Shown piece by piece: positions 1-5,204 of a stretch of 6,948 nucleotides of DNA. Made by a program: the position numbers and the translations under genes. The number at the start of each line of letters is the position of its first letter. Position 1 is the first letter of the stretch. The DNA is from an uncultured Atopobium sp. (GTDB lineage: Bacteria > Actinomycetota > Coriobacteriia > Coriobacteriales > Atopobiaceae). A model generated the notes under the pieces. The model did not search any database. It was not told the origin of the DNA and saw only the letters and a list, made by a program, of their open reading frames with translations. The stretch lies in the NCBI GenBank assembly GCA_937990665.1, contig CALKRF010000008.1, forward strand, positions 1 through 6,948, in the 5' to 3' direction.

Positions 1-758
1 GCAAGCTGCAAACTTAGGAGCTCATCAAAGGCAAGACGGCGACGAGCCTGTTCAGCTGCGTCCAAACTGGAGGGAAAATGAACCTCACGAAGCGCCGATG
101 AGAGCGACATGAGGTGGTGTTTGGTGACAAGCTCTGAAGGCAGCCAATCACACACGCTTCCCGTGTCCGCCAAAGCCGCTGACATAATGCGACGCATCCA
201 TGCAGGACTCACACCCTCGGTAGCTGGGTGAACAGGAAGAATTGCCGCTTTTGAAGGCGTCTCTTTGGAGCGTGCTTCATCGTTTGAGTCAGACTTTGCC
301 GTGCTAAGCACCTCGTAGAACGGCGACTTCATCTGACGATAACCGTAGGCAAAAAGCACCTTGCCGCTAAGCGCCACTTCATCGTCAACGTGGATTTGCT
401 CAGCTATCCAAGGCTGCCTAAAAAACGAAGCCGTGAGCACGCCCGTATCATCCACAACCTCAATCTCAACAATGACCATTTTAGGACGTGGACGCTTGGT
501 CTTTACCGAAGCAACGCGGCCCGTAATAGTGGCGTCTTCACCTATCTGTGCAAAAGCAATCTGCACGCGGTGAGAAAAATCGAGGTAGCGGTGAGGAACA
601 TTGAGCAAAAGGTCTCGTACACGCAGAATGCCGAGACGCTCAAGCGCCTCGGCACGATTTGCATTGACATACCTTAACCTGGTCACACTATCAACAAGTG
701 AGCAGGTATGTGCTACTCGCTCTGATGCGGGAGCGATGCTTACCTTGGACTCAGACAT
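1..758 (-). CDS. recG: ATP-dependent DNA helicase RecG, N-terminal part (3' end outside window)
   Basis: RecG is a superfamily 2 double-strand DNA translocase that remodels stalled replication forks and branch-migrates Holliday junctions. Only the first 252 residues are present; the family is usually about 700 residues, so the helicase motifs lie beyond position 1. The visible part matches the RecG N-terminal helical region and OB-fold wedge domain. RAEALERLGI is followed by VRDLLLNVPHRYLDF at about residues 35-63. A beta-rich wedge follows (ITGRVASV, DDTGVLTASFF), then VHPATEGVSPAWMRRIM near residue 180 and VHFPSSLDAAEQARRRLAFDEL close to the window edge. The glycine-rich GVG usually seen before the first helix is replaced by YVNAN. 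The ATG lies 3 bases after the fakA stop, with only a weak AGG just upstream, so translational coupling to fakA is likely. The reading is uninterrupted. Identification is firm; a start further downstream cannot be excluded. Confidence 0.93.
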   Translation of the reverse strand, partial: MSESKVSIAPASERVAHTCSLVDSVTRLRYVNANRAEALERLGILRVRDLLLNVPHRYLDFSHRVQIAFAQIGEDATITGRVASVKTKRPRPKMVIVEIEVVDDTGVLTASFFRQPWIAEQIHVDDEVALSGKVLFAYGYRQMKSPFYEVLSTAKSDSNDEARSKETPSKAAILPVHPATEGVSPAWMRRIMSAALADTGSVCDWLPSELVTKHHLMSLSSALREVHFPSSLDAAEQARRRLAFDELLSLQL

Positions 759-761
759 GTC

Positions 762-2426
762 CTACTCAATAGAGAAGATGACTGGATAGAGTGGCTGCTC
801 GCCGCGCTGAGCGTCAACCTCAAGGTCTGGATAGGCATCCTCAATCTTACTGGCGAGAAGATCGAGCTGCTCGTCAGAGAAGTCTTCACCAGCAAGAATG
901 GTGAGGTTGTCGCCCTCTTCCTCCTCTTGCATCTTGGCAATAAGGTCAAGCGTGACCTTCATGACATCAGAGCCGACAACATCAATGGAGCCGCCCTGGA
1001 TACCCATGACATCACCATCGTGGATAGGAGTGCCGTCAGCTGCAGAAGAATCGCGGACTGCAGTGGTTACCTCACCGTAGCGAACGCCAGAGATAGCGTC
1101 GGTCATCTCTTCTACAAGCTCTTCAAATGGAACGCCATCTGCAACAACAAACATTGCAGCAAATGCCTGAAGAACAGACTTGGTTGGAATGACAGCAACT
1201 TTTACATCCTCGCATGCGCTTGCAGCAGCCTCTGCTGCCATACGAATGTTGGAGTTGTTTGGCATAACAATGACCTGATCTGCATTGGCCTCTTCAATTG
1301 CAGCAAGAATGTCTGCAGTTGAAGGATTCATGGTCTGACCACCAGAAACAACAACGTCCACGCCAAGAGACTTCAAGATTGATGCAGCGCCAGAACCAGC
1401 GGTTACGGCAACAAAGCCAAGCTCCTTTTTAGGTGCTGCGGCAGCCTTCTTATCTTCAGCGATCTTCTCGGTACGCTCCTTAGCCTCAAGGTCCATGTTA
1501 TGGATGAAGACCTCAAAAATCTGACCGTACTGAAGCATGTACTCAAGAACCTTGTTAGGAGTATTTGAGTGAACGTGAATCTTGTAGTCTGGGTTTGCAC
1601 CAACAAGAAGCTCGCAATCACCCATAGTTGCCAGGAAGTTCAGAGCTGCATCCTCGTCAAAGTCTGGGCTATCTGCCTTGAAGAGGAACTCGTTGCAGTA
1701 GCGATACTCAGAACCCTCCCAGTCATCGTTGAGCTCAATCTCAACTTTTGCACTGGTAGCAGCCTTAGCGTCAGAAACAGAAACGGTTGTCTGGAAATCA
1801 GTAGTCTCAGTCTTGCCAGTAACAGCGTTTACAAATCCCTCAAGGAAGGTTGCAAAACCAAACGCACCGGAGTCAACAACGCCATTCTCTTTAAGAACAG
1901 GAAGCAGCTCAGGAGTGCGTGCAACAGACTCATATGCCTCAACAACCAGGGCATCCAAAACCTCAACTGGAGTGAGCTGAGACTTCTCAAGGGAGTCTGC
2001 CTTAGCAGAAACGTCTTTAAGGACGGTAAGAATAGTGCCCTCAACAGGCTTTCTAACAGCCTTAAAAGCAACCTCTTTACCGCGGCGGAATGCGTGAGCA
2101 ATATCTTTTGGAGTTACTGCCTCAGGATTTTTAACGTCACACAGACCCTCGGCAATACCACGAAGAATCTGAGACGTAATAACACCAGAGTTACCACGAG
2201 CTCCCATCAAAGAGCCGTGAGTAATTGCCTTTGCAATATCCTGCATGCTTGCATCTTGAGGAAGATCTTGAACCTCACGAACAACGGTGCCCAGGGTAAG
2301 GGACATGTTAGTGCCGGTGTCTCCATCTGGTACAGGAAAAACGTTGAGCTTGTTGATCTCTTCTGCTTTGTCTGCAACGGCAAGGGCTGCTACAGGGAAG
2401 CAGGTACGAATGACATTTGAAATCAC
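762..2426 (-). CDS. fakA: Fatty acid kinase, ATP-binding subunit FakA (DhaL/YloV family)
   Basis: FakA phosphorylates fatty acids carried by a FakB (DegV-family) partner to acyl-phosphate, feeding exogenous fatty acids into phospholipid synthesis in the cytoplasm. The 554-residue length equals the usual family length. The N-terminal DhaL kinase domain (about residues 10-200) carries NVFPVPDGDTGTNMSL at 28-43, with metal-binding Asp34 and Asp36, and the glycine-rich HGSLMGARGNSGVI at 70-83. The middle domain has Cys244 (YCNEF) and His284/His286 (KIHVHSNTP), in the spacing of the reported FakA zinc site. An Ala/Lys-rich linker (about 323-335) leads to the C-terminal FakA domain, which starts at GFVAVTAGSG (337) and includes SGGQTMNPST and VIVMPNNSNI. 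The start is GTG, supported by GAGGT five bases upstream. It lies 37 bases after asp23 and 3 bases before recG, suggesting one operon. No fakB is in the window. Confidence 0.93.
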   Translation of the reverse strand: MISNVIRTCFPVAALAVADKAEEINKLNVFPVPDGDTGTNMSLTLGTVVREVQDLPQDASMQDIAKAITHGSLMGARGNSGVITSQILRGIAEGLCDVKNPEAVTPKDIAHAFRRGKEVAFKAVRKPVEGTILTVLKDVSAKADSLEKSQLTPVEVLDALVVEAYESVARTPELLPVLKENGVVDSGAFGFATFLEGFVNAVTGKTETTDFQTTVSVSDAKAATSAKVEIELNDDWEGSEYRYCNEFLFKADSPDFDEDAALNFLATMGDCELLVGANPDYKIHVHSNTPNKVLEYMLQYGQIFEVFIHNMDLEAKERTEKIAEDKKAAAAPKKELGFVAVTAGSGAASILKSLGVDVVVSGGQTMNPSTADILAAIEEANADQVIVMPNNSNIRMAAEAAASACEDVKVAVIPTKSVLQAFAAMFVVADGVPFEELVEEMTDAISGVRYGEVTTAVRDSSAADGTPIHDGDVMGIQGGSIDVVGSDVMKVTLDLIAKMQEEEEGDNLTILAGEDFSDEQLDLLASKIEDAYPDLEVDAQRGEQPLYPVIFSIE

Positions 2427-2463
2427 GTTAGACCTCAGTTCCTACTCATTTGAAGCAAAAAGC

Positions 2464-2811
2464 TTAGCGAGAATTACGCATGGCCTCGATATGTACAGTT
2501 ACATCAACACATGAAAGCTCTGCAATTTGCTTAAGCAAAAACTTTACTGAGCTCTCAAGATTGTCGACAACAGACGCCATGTTAACGCCCTGCTCAACAA
2601 CAATGTGAAGGTCAACCTGAACTCCCTTAGGAGTTGGGGTCACATCAATACCCTTACGAAGTCGGTAGGTTGGAAGAAGACGAGCAACACCTGCTGCCTC
2701 ATCAATCTCTGCCATGCCAACAACGCCATAACATTCCATAGCTGCATAGCCCGCCAGGTCAGCAAGGCAATCATTAGAAACTCTTAGTGTTCCGGGAACA
2801 GCGGTAGTCAT
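2464..2811 (-). CDS. Asp23/Gls24 family protein (YloU-like)
   Basis: This is a 115-residue member of the Asp23/Gls24 (DUF322) family. Members are small cytoplasmic or membrane-associated proteins linked to envelope stress. Their biochemical role is not settled, and the YloU branch is typically encoded next to FakA. Family features are GTLRVSNDCLADLAGYAA (about 7-24), the GVVGM turn (29-33), the beta segment VQVDLHIVVEQGVN (64-77) and the final strand VDVTVHIEA (102-110). No signal peptide or membrane segment is seen. I place the start at the ATG preceded by GAGAGGAG with a 7-base spacer. An in-frame ATG 36 bases upstream would add 12 unrelated residues and has no ribosome binding site. It is the first gene of the asp23-fakA-recG cluster and is divergent from rpmB. 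The family is firm; the exact role is unknown. Confidence 0.9.
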   Translation of the reverse strand: MTTAVPGTLRVSNDCLADLAGYAAMECYGVVGMAEIDEAAGVARLLPTYRLRKGIDVTPTPKGVQVDLHIVVEQGVNMASVVDNLESSVKFLLKQIAELSCVDVTVHIEAMRNSR

Positions 2812-2855
2812 TACATAACTCCTCTCGCAAGAACCAGGGTTAGTCATTGTTATTT

Positions 2856-2861
2856 AGTATA
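2856..2861 (-). promoter_or_regulatory. Candidate -10 box for the asp23-fakA-recG operon (proximal promoter)
   Basis: On the minus strand this reads TATACT, one mismatch from the sigma-70-type -10. The -35 about 17-18 bases upstream is poor (TTTAAT-like). The start would fall near 2849, leaving a leader of about 38 bases with the strong asp23 ribosome binding site. It is an alternative to the distal promoter at 2890-2918. This is inferred from consensus match only. Confidence 0.35.
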
Positions 2862-2889
2862 CCGCAGAGCACATTTATTATTAAAGCGG

Positions 2890-2918
2890 CTTATATATAC
2901 AAGTTGATAACCTTGCAA
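2890..2918 (-). promoter_or_regulatory. Candidate distal promoter for asp23-fakA-recG
   Basis: The minus strand shows TTGCAA (2918-2913), a 17-base spacer and TATAAG (2895-2890), a reasonable housekeeping sigma match. Its -35 directly abuts the perfect TTGACA of a plus-strand promoter candidate, so the two would compete for RNA polymerase. Inference from sequence only. Confidence 0.4.
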
Positions 2919-2946
2919 TTGACAAATCTTTTTCTTGTTATTTAAT
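2919..2946 (+). promoter_or_regulatory. Candidate upstream promoter (P1) for rpmB
   Basis: A perfect -35 TTGACA (2919-2924) is followed after 16 bases by TTTAAT (2941-2946), which matches five of six positions of the -10. Transcription would begin near 2953, giving rpmB a leader of about 150 bases that includes the tandem and inverted repeats at 2966-3007. It lies back-to-back with the distal asp23 promoter. Confidence 0.4.
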
Positions 2947-2965
2947 CTTGGTGTAATAAATGAAA

Positions 2966-3007
2966 AACATTCAAAAGCTGTCTAAAAGCTATCTAATTGT
3001 GAATGTT
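2966..3007. repeat. Tandem 11-bp repeat framed by an 8-bp inverted repeat, upstream of rpmB
   Basis: Two adjacent copies, AAAAGCTGTCT (2973-2983) and AAAAGCTATCT (2984-2994), differ at one position. They are enclosed by a perfect inverted pair, AACATTCA (2966-2973) and TGAATGTT (3000-3007). The block ends 11 bases before the -35 of the proximal rpmB promoter. The 11-base period is close to one DNA helical turn, as expected for a protein binding site on one face. A regulatory role is inferred, and chance in AT-rich DNA is possible. Confidence 0.45.
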
Positions 3008-3018
3008 ATATTCATGCT

Positions 3019-3046
3019 TTGACAACACCATATATTGTGCTATATT
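3019..3046 (+). promoter_or_regulatory. Likely main promoter (P2) for rpmB
   Basis: A perfect -35 TTGACA (3019-3024), a 16-base spacer and TATATT (3041-3046), with an extended -10 TG at 3038-3039. This is the strongest promoter match in the window, as expected for a ribosomal protein gene. The start is predicted near 3053, giving a leader of about 50 bases that contains a hairpin and the GGAGGT ribosome binding site. Confidence 0.7.
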
Positions 3047-3067
3047 TATTCGGCTATTTGGAAATTT

Positions 3068-3086
3068 TAGGCGCAGAGGGCGCCTA
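3068..3086 (+). promoter_or_regulatory. Leader hairpin just upstream of the rpmB ribosome binding site
   Basis: A perfect 7-bp stem, TAGGCGC/GCGCCTA, closes a 5-base AGAGG loop. It ends 6 bases before the GGAGGT ribosome binding site (3093-3098). It is GC-rich in otherwise AT-rich leader DNA and has no T-tract, so it is not a terminator. It could stabilise the 5' end or mediate translational feedback by a ribosomal protein; function is inferred. Confidence 0.5.
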
Positions 3087-3105
3087 TCCTATGGAGGTCT
3101 TACTC

Positions 3106-3294
3106 ATGTCGAAGGTCTGTGATTTCTGCGGTAAGCACGCCGTTGCCGGTCGCTCCATCTCCCACTCTCACCGTACTGTGGCCCGCACCTTTAAGCCAAA
3201 CATCCAGCGTGTTACTGTCGTTGTCGATGGCCAGCGCAAGAAGATGAATGTTTGCTCCCGTTGCCTCAAGTCCGGCAAGATTGCTCGCAACTAA
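3106..3294 (+). CDS. rpmB: 50S ribosomal protein L28, zinc-binding form
   Basis: L28 is a small protein of the 50S ribosomal subunit. The 62-residue product is of normal length and has the family opening MSKVCDFCGK, followed by HAVAGRSISHSHRTVARTFKPN and the ending LKSGKIARN. Cys5/Cys8 and Cys50/Cys53 form two CxxC pairs, marking the zinc-ribbon (C+) version rather than the cysteine-free form. It is strongly basic, as expected for an rRNA-binding protein. The ATG was chosen because GGAGGT lies 7 bases upstream and the protein then starts exactly where L28 does; longer in-frame reading upstream runs through the promoter. It is a single-gene unit on the opposite strand to its neighbours, with its own promoter and a terminator 28 bases after the stop. 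Identification is near certain. Confidence 0.97.
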   Translation: MSKVCDFCGKHAVAGRSISHSHRTVARTFKPNIQRVTVVVDGQRKKMNVCSRCLKSGKIARN

Positions 3295-3322
3295 GCAACT
3301 TAGCTCGTCTTACCTCAAACTT

Positions 3323-3350
3323 AAAAAGGTCGCTTCGGTGACCTTTTTTC
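3323..3350. terminator. Bidirectional rho-independent terminator between rpmB and HAD-thiN
   Basis: An 11-pair hairpin (one G.T pair) joins AAAAAGGTCGC (3323-3333) and GTGACCTTTTT (3338-3348) across a stable TTCG tetraloop. The A-tract on one side and the T-tract on the other let it work in both directions. It serves rpmB, whose stop is 28 bases away, and can also catch transcripts of the convergent thiamine gene, although that stop is over 100 bases away. Confidence 0.9.
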
Positions 3351-3457
3351 TTAGCTTGATTATCTGACAGCAACATCTAATACTTCTTGCTGGACTTACA
3401 ACCGCTCGTTGGGGCTTTGTTTCTCAGACGCAACGCAGACGCGACTCAATAAACGTT
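3351..3457. other. Non-coding gap between the shared terminator and the HAD-thiN stop
   Basis: This 107-base stretch lies downstream of both convergent genes. I see no gene, convincing ribosome binding site or second terminator in it. A short direct repeat of the GCGTCTG type occurs near 3425-3445 on the minus strand, with no clear meaning. Confidence 0.5.
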
Positions 3458-4822
3458 TTAGTTCCAAAGCTGCACCAAAAGACAGCCCTTCTCGCACCTT
3501 ACCCAGGAATTGTCTGATTCAATGATATTTGAAATACCGTCGTCTCCCAGCAAGGTGAACTTCTGGTGATCAAGATTCCACTTCATGCCAGCCTCAGAAA
3601 CCTCGCACTCCTCTGACAAAGCCACAAGAGAAATCTTTTTACCTGCATTGGTTGCGCTCAGCTGCCAAGAATTAACCTGGTCTGCAGCTAAAAAGCGCAT
3701 CTCAAAGTCATTTTCAATAACTCGAACACTTGCCTTGCCCATCTTTGCCCATGTAGCAAGAAGACCAAGCACTACAAGCTGGTGATCAAGGTGTCCACCA
3801 GATGTGGAGACAACCGTGAGAGAGAGCTTGCTATCCCTGCGGATTGCCTCGTACTCGGCGGACTTTAGAGCAAGAGCCAGGTCGGTATCGTACTTGTCCG
3901 CATTAAACTTCATGCAAGGTACCTGCTGCTCTTTGAGCCAAGCCAGAGTTTCTGGTGTAGCCGAGTCAAAGTCTCCAAGCGCAAGTTGTGGAATCACGCC
4001 GGCAGCGTGACAGACATCTGCGCCGTGGTCAACCGCTATCAGGTAGTCAGCGCTTTGGGCGCAGGTAGACAGCGTCGTGTGCGAGACCACCTCTGGGGAT
4101 CCGCCCACAACAAGGACCTCAAGGGGTTTCTCGCCAGAAGGAACGCTGGTCAGAGGGCGCTCGTAGTCCTGAAGGCGCAGAAGCGACAACTCGCCGTAGG
4201 TGTGGGCAAAGATGTTAGAGTGCTCGCGCATAAAGACAGGATCGCGGCCATCGTGGTCGTTGTAGAGCGCTACCACAGGAAAGCCTGCATTTTGAGCTGT
4301 CTGTGCGCCAAACGGAGCATCCTCGAAGACCCAGGTAGTTGCCTTATCGGTGCCAAGACGGCGAAGGGCCTCAAGGTAAACGTCGGGCTTAACCTTGTCC
4401 ACTCCCCCAACATCTTCTGTTGAAACCACTGTTTTAAAGAGGTGCTCAATACCTTGAGCTGCCAGAGCTGCACGAACTTCTCGCACGGGAGTTGACGAAG
4501 CAACGGCCATGGGAATGCCTGCATCGTAGAGTTCCTGTAAGAACTCATTTGCACCGGGAATAATTGAAACATGATGTTGGTACTGATCAGTTACGTACGC
4601 ACAGAACTCTTCATACAAGGTCTCTGCAGTAATAGGGAGCCCCAGATGATCCACGCATAATTTGCAACCATCCATAAGCGAAACAGCCTCTACTTGTTCA
4701 AAAAAATCTGAGTCAACGGTCTTGCCATATTTAGGAAGAACAGCGCCAAAAACGTTATGCCAAACGCGCATTGAATCAACAAGAGTTCCATCGCAATCAA
4801 AAATTGCACCGGTTACCTGCAT
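3458..4822 (-). CDS. Bifunctional HAD-family phosphatase / thiamine pyrophosphokinase fusion
   Basis: This is a 454-residue two-domain cytoplasmic protein. Residues 1 to about 220 form a HAD hydrolase of the beta-phosphoglucomutase-like type. It has FDCDGTLVDS with nucleophile Asp9 and acid/base Asp11, a motif II serine/threonine in VASST (107-111), motif III lysine at KVKPD (143-147) and motif IV Glu167-Asp168. Residues from about 233 form a full-length thiamine pyrophosphokinase (ThiN), which makes thiamine diphosphate from thiamine and ATP. They show VLVVGG, GDFDS (283-287), DKYDTDLALAL (309-319), SGGHLDH (341-347) and a C-terminal thiamine-binding part with LLGDDGISN. ThiN alone is about 215 residues. 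The start at 4822 has GGAGG four bases upstream; an in-frame ATG at 4858 lacks one. Both active sites look intact and the reading is continuous. The HAD substrate is unknown; thiamine monophosphate is an attractive guess. No TPP riboswitch is seen. Confidence 0.9.
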   Translation of the reverse strand: MQVTGAIFDCDGTLVDSMRVWHNVFGAVLPKYGKTVDSDFFEQVEAVSLMDGCKLCVDHLGLPITAETLYEEFCAYVTDQYQHHVSIIPGANEFLQELYDAGIPMAVASSTPVREVRAALAAQGIEHLFKTVVSTEDVGGVDKVKPDVYLEALRRLGTDKATTWVFEDAPFGAQTAQNAGFPVVALYNDHDGRDPVFMREHSNIFAHTYGELSLLRLQDYERPLTSVPSGEKPLEVLVVGGSPEVVSHTTLSTCAQSADYLIAVDHGADVCHAAGVIPQLALGDFDSATPETLAWLKEQQVPCMKFNADKYDTDLALALKSAEYEAIRRDSKLSLTVVSTSGGHLDHQLVVLGLLATWAKMGKASVRVIENDFEMRFLAADQVNSWQLSATNAGKKISLVALSEECEVSEAGMKWNLDHQKFTLLGDDGISNIIESDNSWVRCEKGCLLVQLWN

Positions 4823-4883
4823 AATGCCTCCGTAAACAAACTTATTAGTTGCAATCATGAAATATCTACTCTAAGTAGGGTAA

Positions 4884-4912
4884 AGTATCTCACGTTTATA
4901 AATTGTTTTCAT
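4884..4912 (-). promoter_or_regulatory. Weak candidate promoter for HAD-thiN
   Basis: The minus strand reads ATGAAA (4912-4907), a 17-base spacer and GATACT (4889-4884), with modest matches to both boxes. It overlaps the fmdB leader, so the divergent genes would share this 99-base gap. The gap also contains the palindrome TTTATAAA (4895-4902), which offers TATAAA on either strand as a -10, though without a good -35. No riboswitch-sized leader fits here. Confidence 0.28.
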
Positions 4913-4921
4913 GGAGGACGT

Positions 4922-5107
4922 ATGGCACGTTATAGCTATCATTGTACACACTGCGACAATACCTTTGAAATTGAGCGCCCAATGAGCCTGAAGATTGAAG
5001 CTCCTCAGTGCCCAAAATGTGGACATGAGACTGAGCGCGTTTACAACACCTCAACCATTGTCTTTAAGGGCAGCGGTTTTTATAACACCGATAGCAAAGG
5101 AAAGTAA
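4922..5107 (+). CDS. FmdB family zinc-ribbon protein
   Basis: This is a 61-residue protein of the FmdB/CxxC_CxxC_SSSS putative regulatory family. It opens with MARYSYHCTHCDNTFEIERPM and has two CxxC knuckles, Cys8/Cys11 and Cys30/Cys33 (CPKC), that should bind one zinc. The conserved IVFKGSGFY (46-54) precedes a short hydrophilic tail. The family name comes from a proposed regulator of formamidase, but most members are uncharacterised; do not read an amide-metabolism role into it. GGAGG lies 4 bases before the ATG. It is a plus-strand singleton, divergent from HAD-thiN and convergent with rsmB, with its own strong terminator. In B. subtilis the corresponding position between rsmB and thiN holds several other genes. 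Family assignment is firm; function is unknown. Confidence 0.92.
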   Translation: MARYSYHCTHCDNTFEIERPMSLKIEAPQCPKCGHETERVYNTSTIVFKGSGFYNTDSKGK

Positions 5108-5168
5108 TCCCGCGCTTTAAGACGCTAGACATTTTAAATGCTCCACACGCTCATCAACAGCACATCTG

Positions 5169-5204
5169 AAGCTCTTGTTGTGATACACAGCAAGAGCTTT
5201 TATT
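5169..5204 (+). terminator. Rho-independent terminator after fmdB
   Basis: A perfect 14-pair hairpin (one G.T pair) runs from AAGCTCTTGTTGTG (5169-5182) through an ATA loop to CACAGCAAGAGCTT (5186-5199), followed by a TTTATTT tract. The T-tract exists only on the plus strand, so it ends fmdB transcription efficiently. Its base overlaps the region of the rsmB stop codon (5200-5202). For minus-strand rsmB transcripts it forms a hairpin immediately after the stop but lacks a clear T-run. Confidence 0.88.

Noticed and set aside
390..677. Plus-strand open frame opposite recG
   Set aside because: The minus strand here encodes the recognisable RecG wedge domain; the plus-strand product resembles nothing.
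1569..2420. Long plus-strand open frame (283 codons) opposite fakA
   Set aside because: It lies wholly antisense to a clearly identified fakA, its translation shows no domain and odd composition, and it is explained by the codon pattern of the real gene.
3019..3105. Upstream extension of rpmB from a TTG codon
   Set aside because: It would start inside the -35 box and add residues unlike L28; the ATG at 3106 has an ideal ribosome binding site.
3425..3445. Short GCGTCTG-type direct repeat after HAD-thiN
   Set aside because: Too short and too few copies to separate from chance; no T-tract, symmetry or gene association.
3986..4423. Plus-strand open frame (145 codons) opposite HAD-thiN
   Set aside because: Antisense shadow of a gene with intact catalytic motifs; no ribosome binding site or recognisable domain.
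4823..4858. Longer start for HAD-thiN at an in-frame ATG
   Set aside because: No ribosome binding site precedes it, while the ATG at 4822 has GGAGG and begins right before the HAD core strand.
4823..4921. TPP riboswitch upstream of the thiamine kinase gene
   Set aside because: The gap is only 99 bases, the conserved CUGAGA element of the thi-box is absent, and a neighbouring gene occupies the upstream side.
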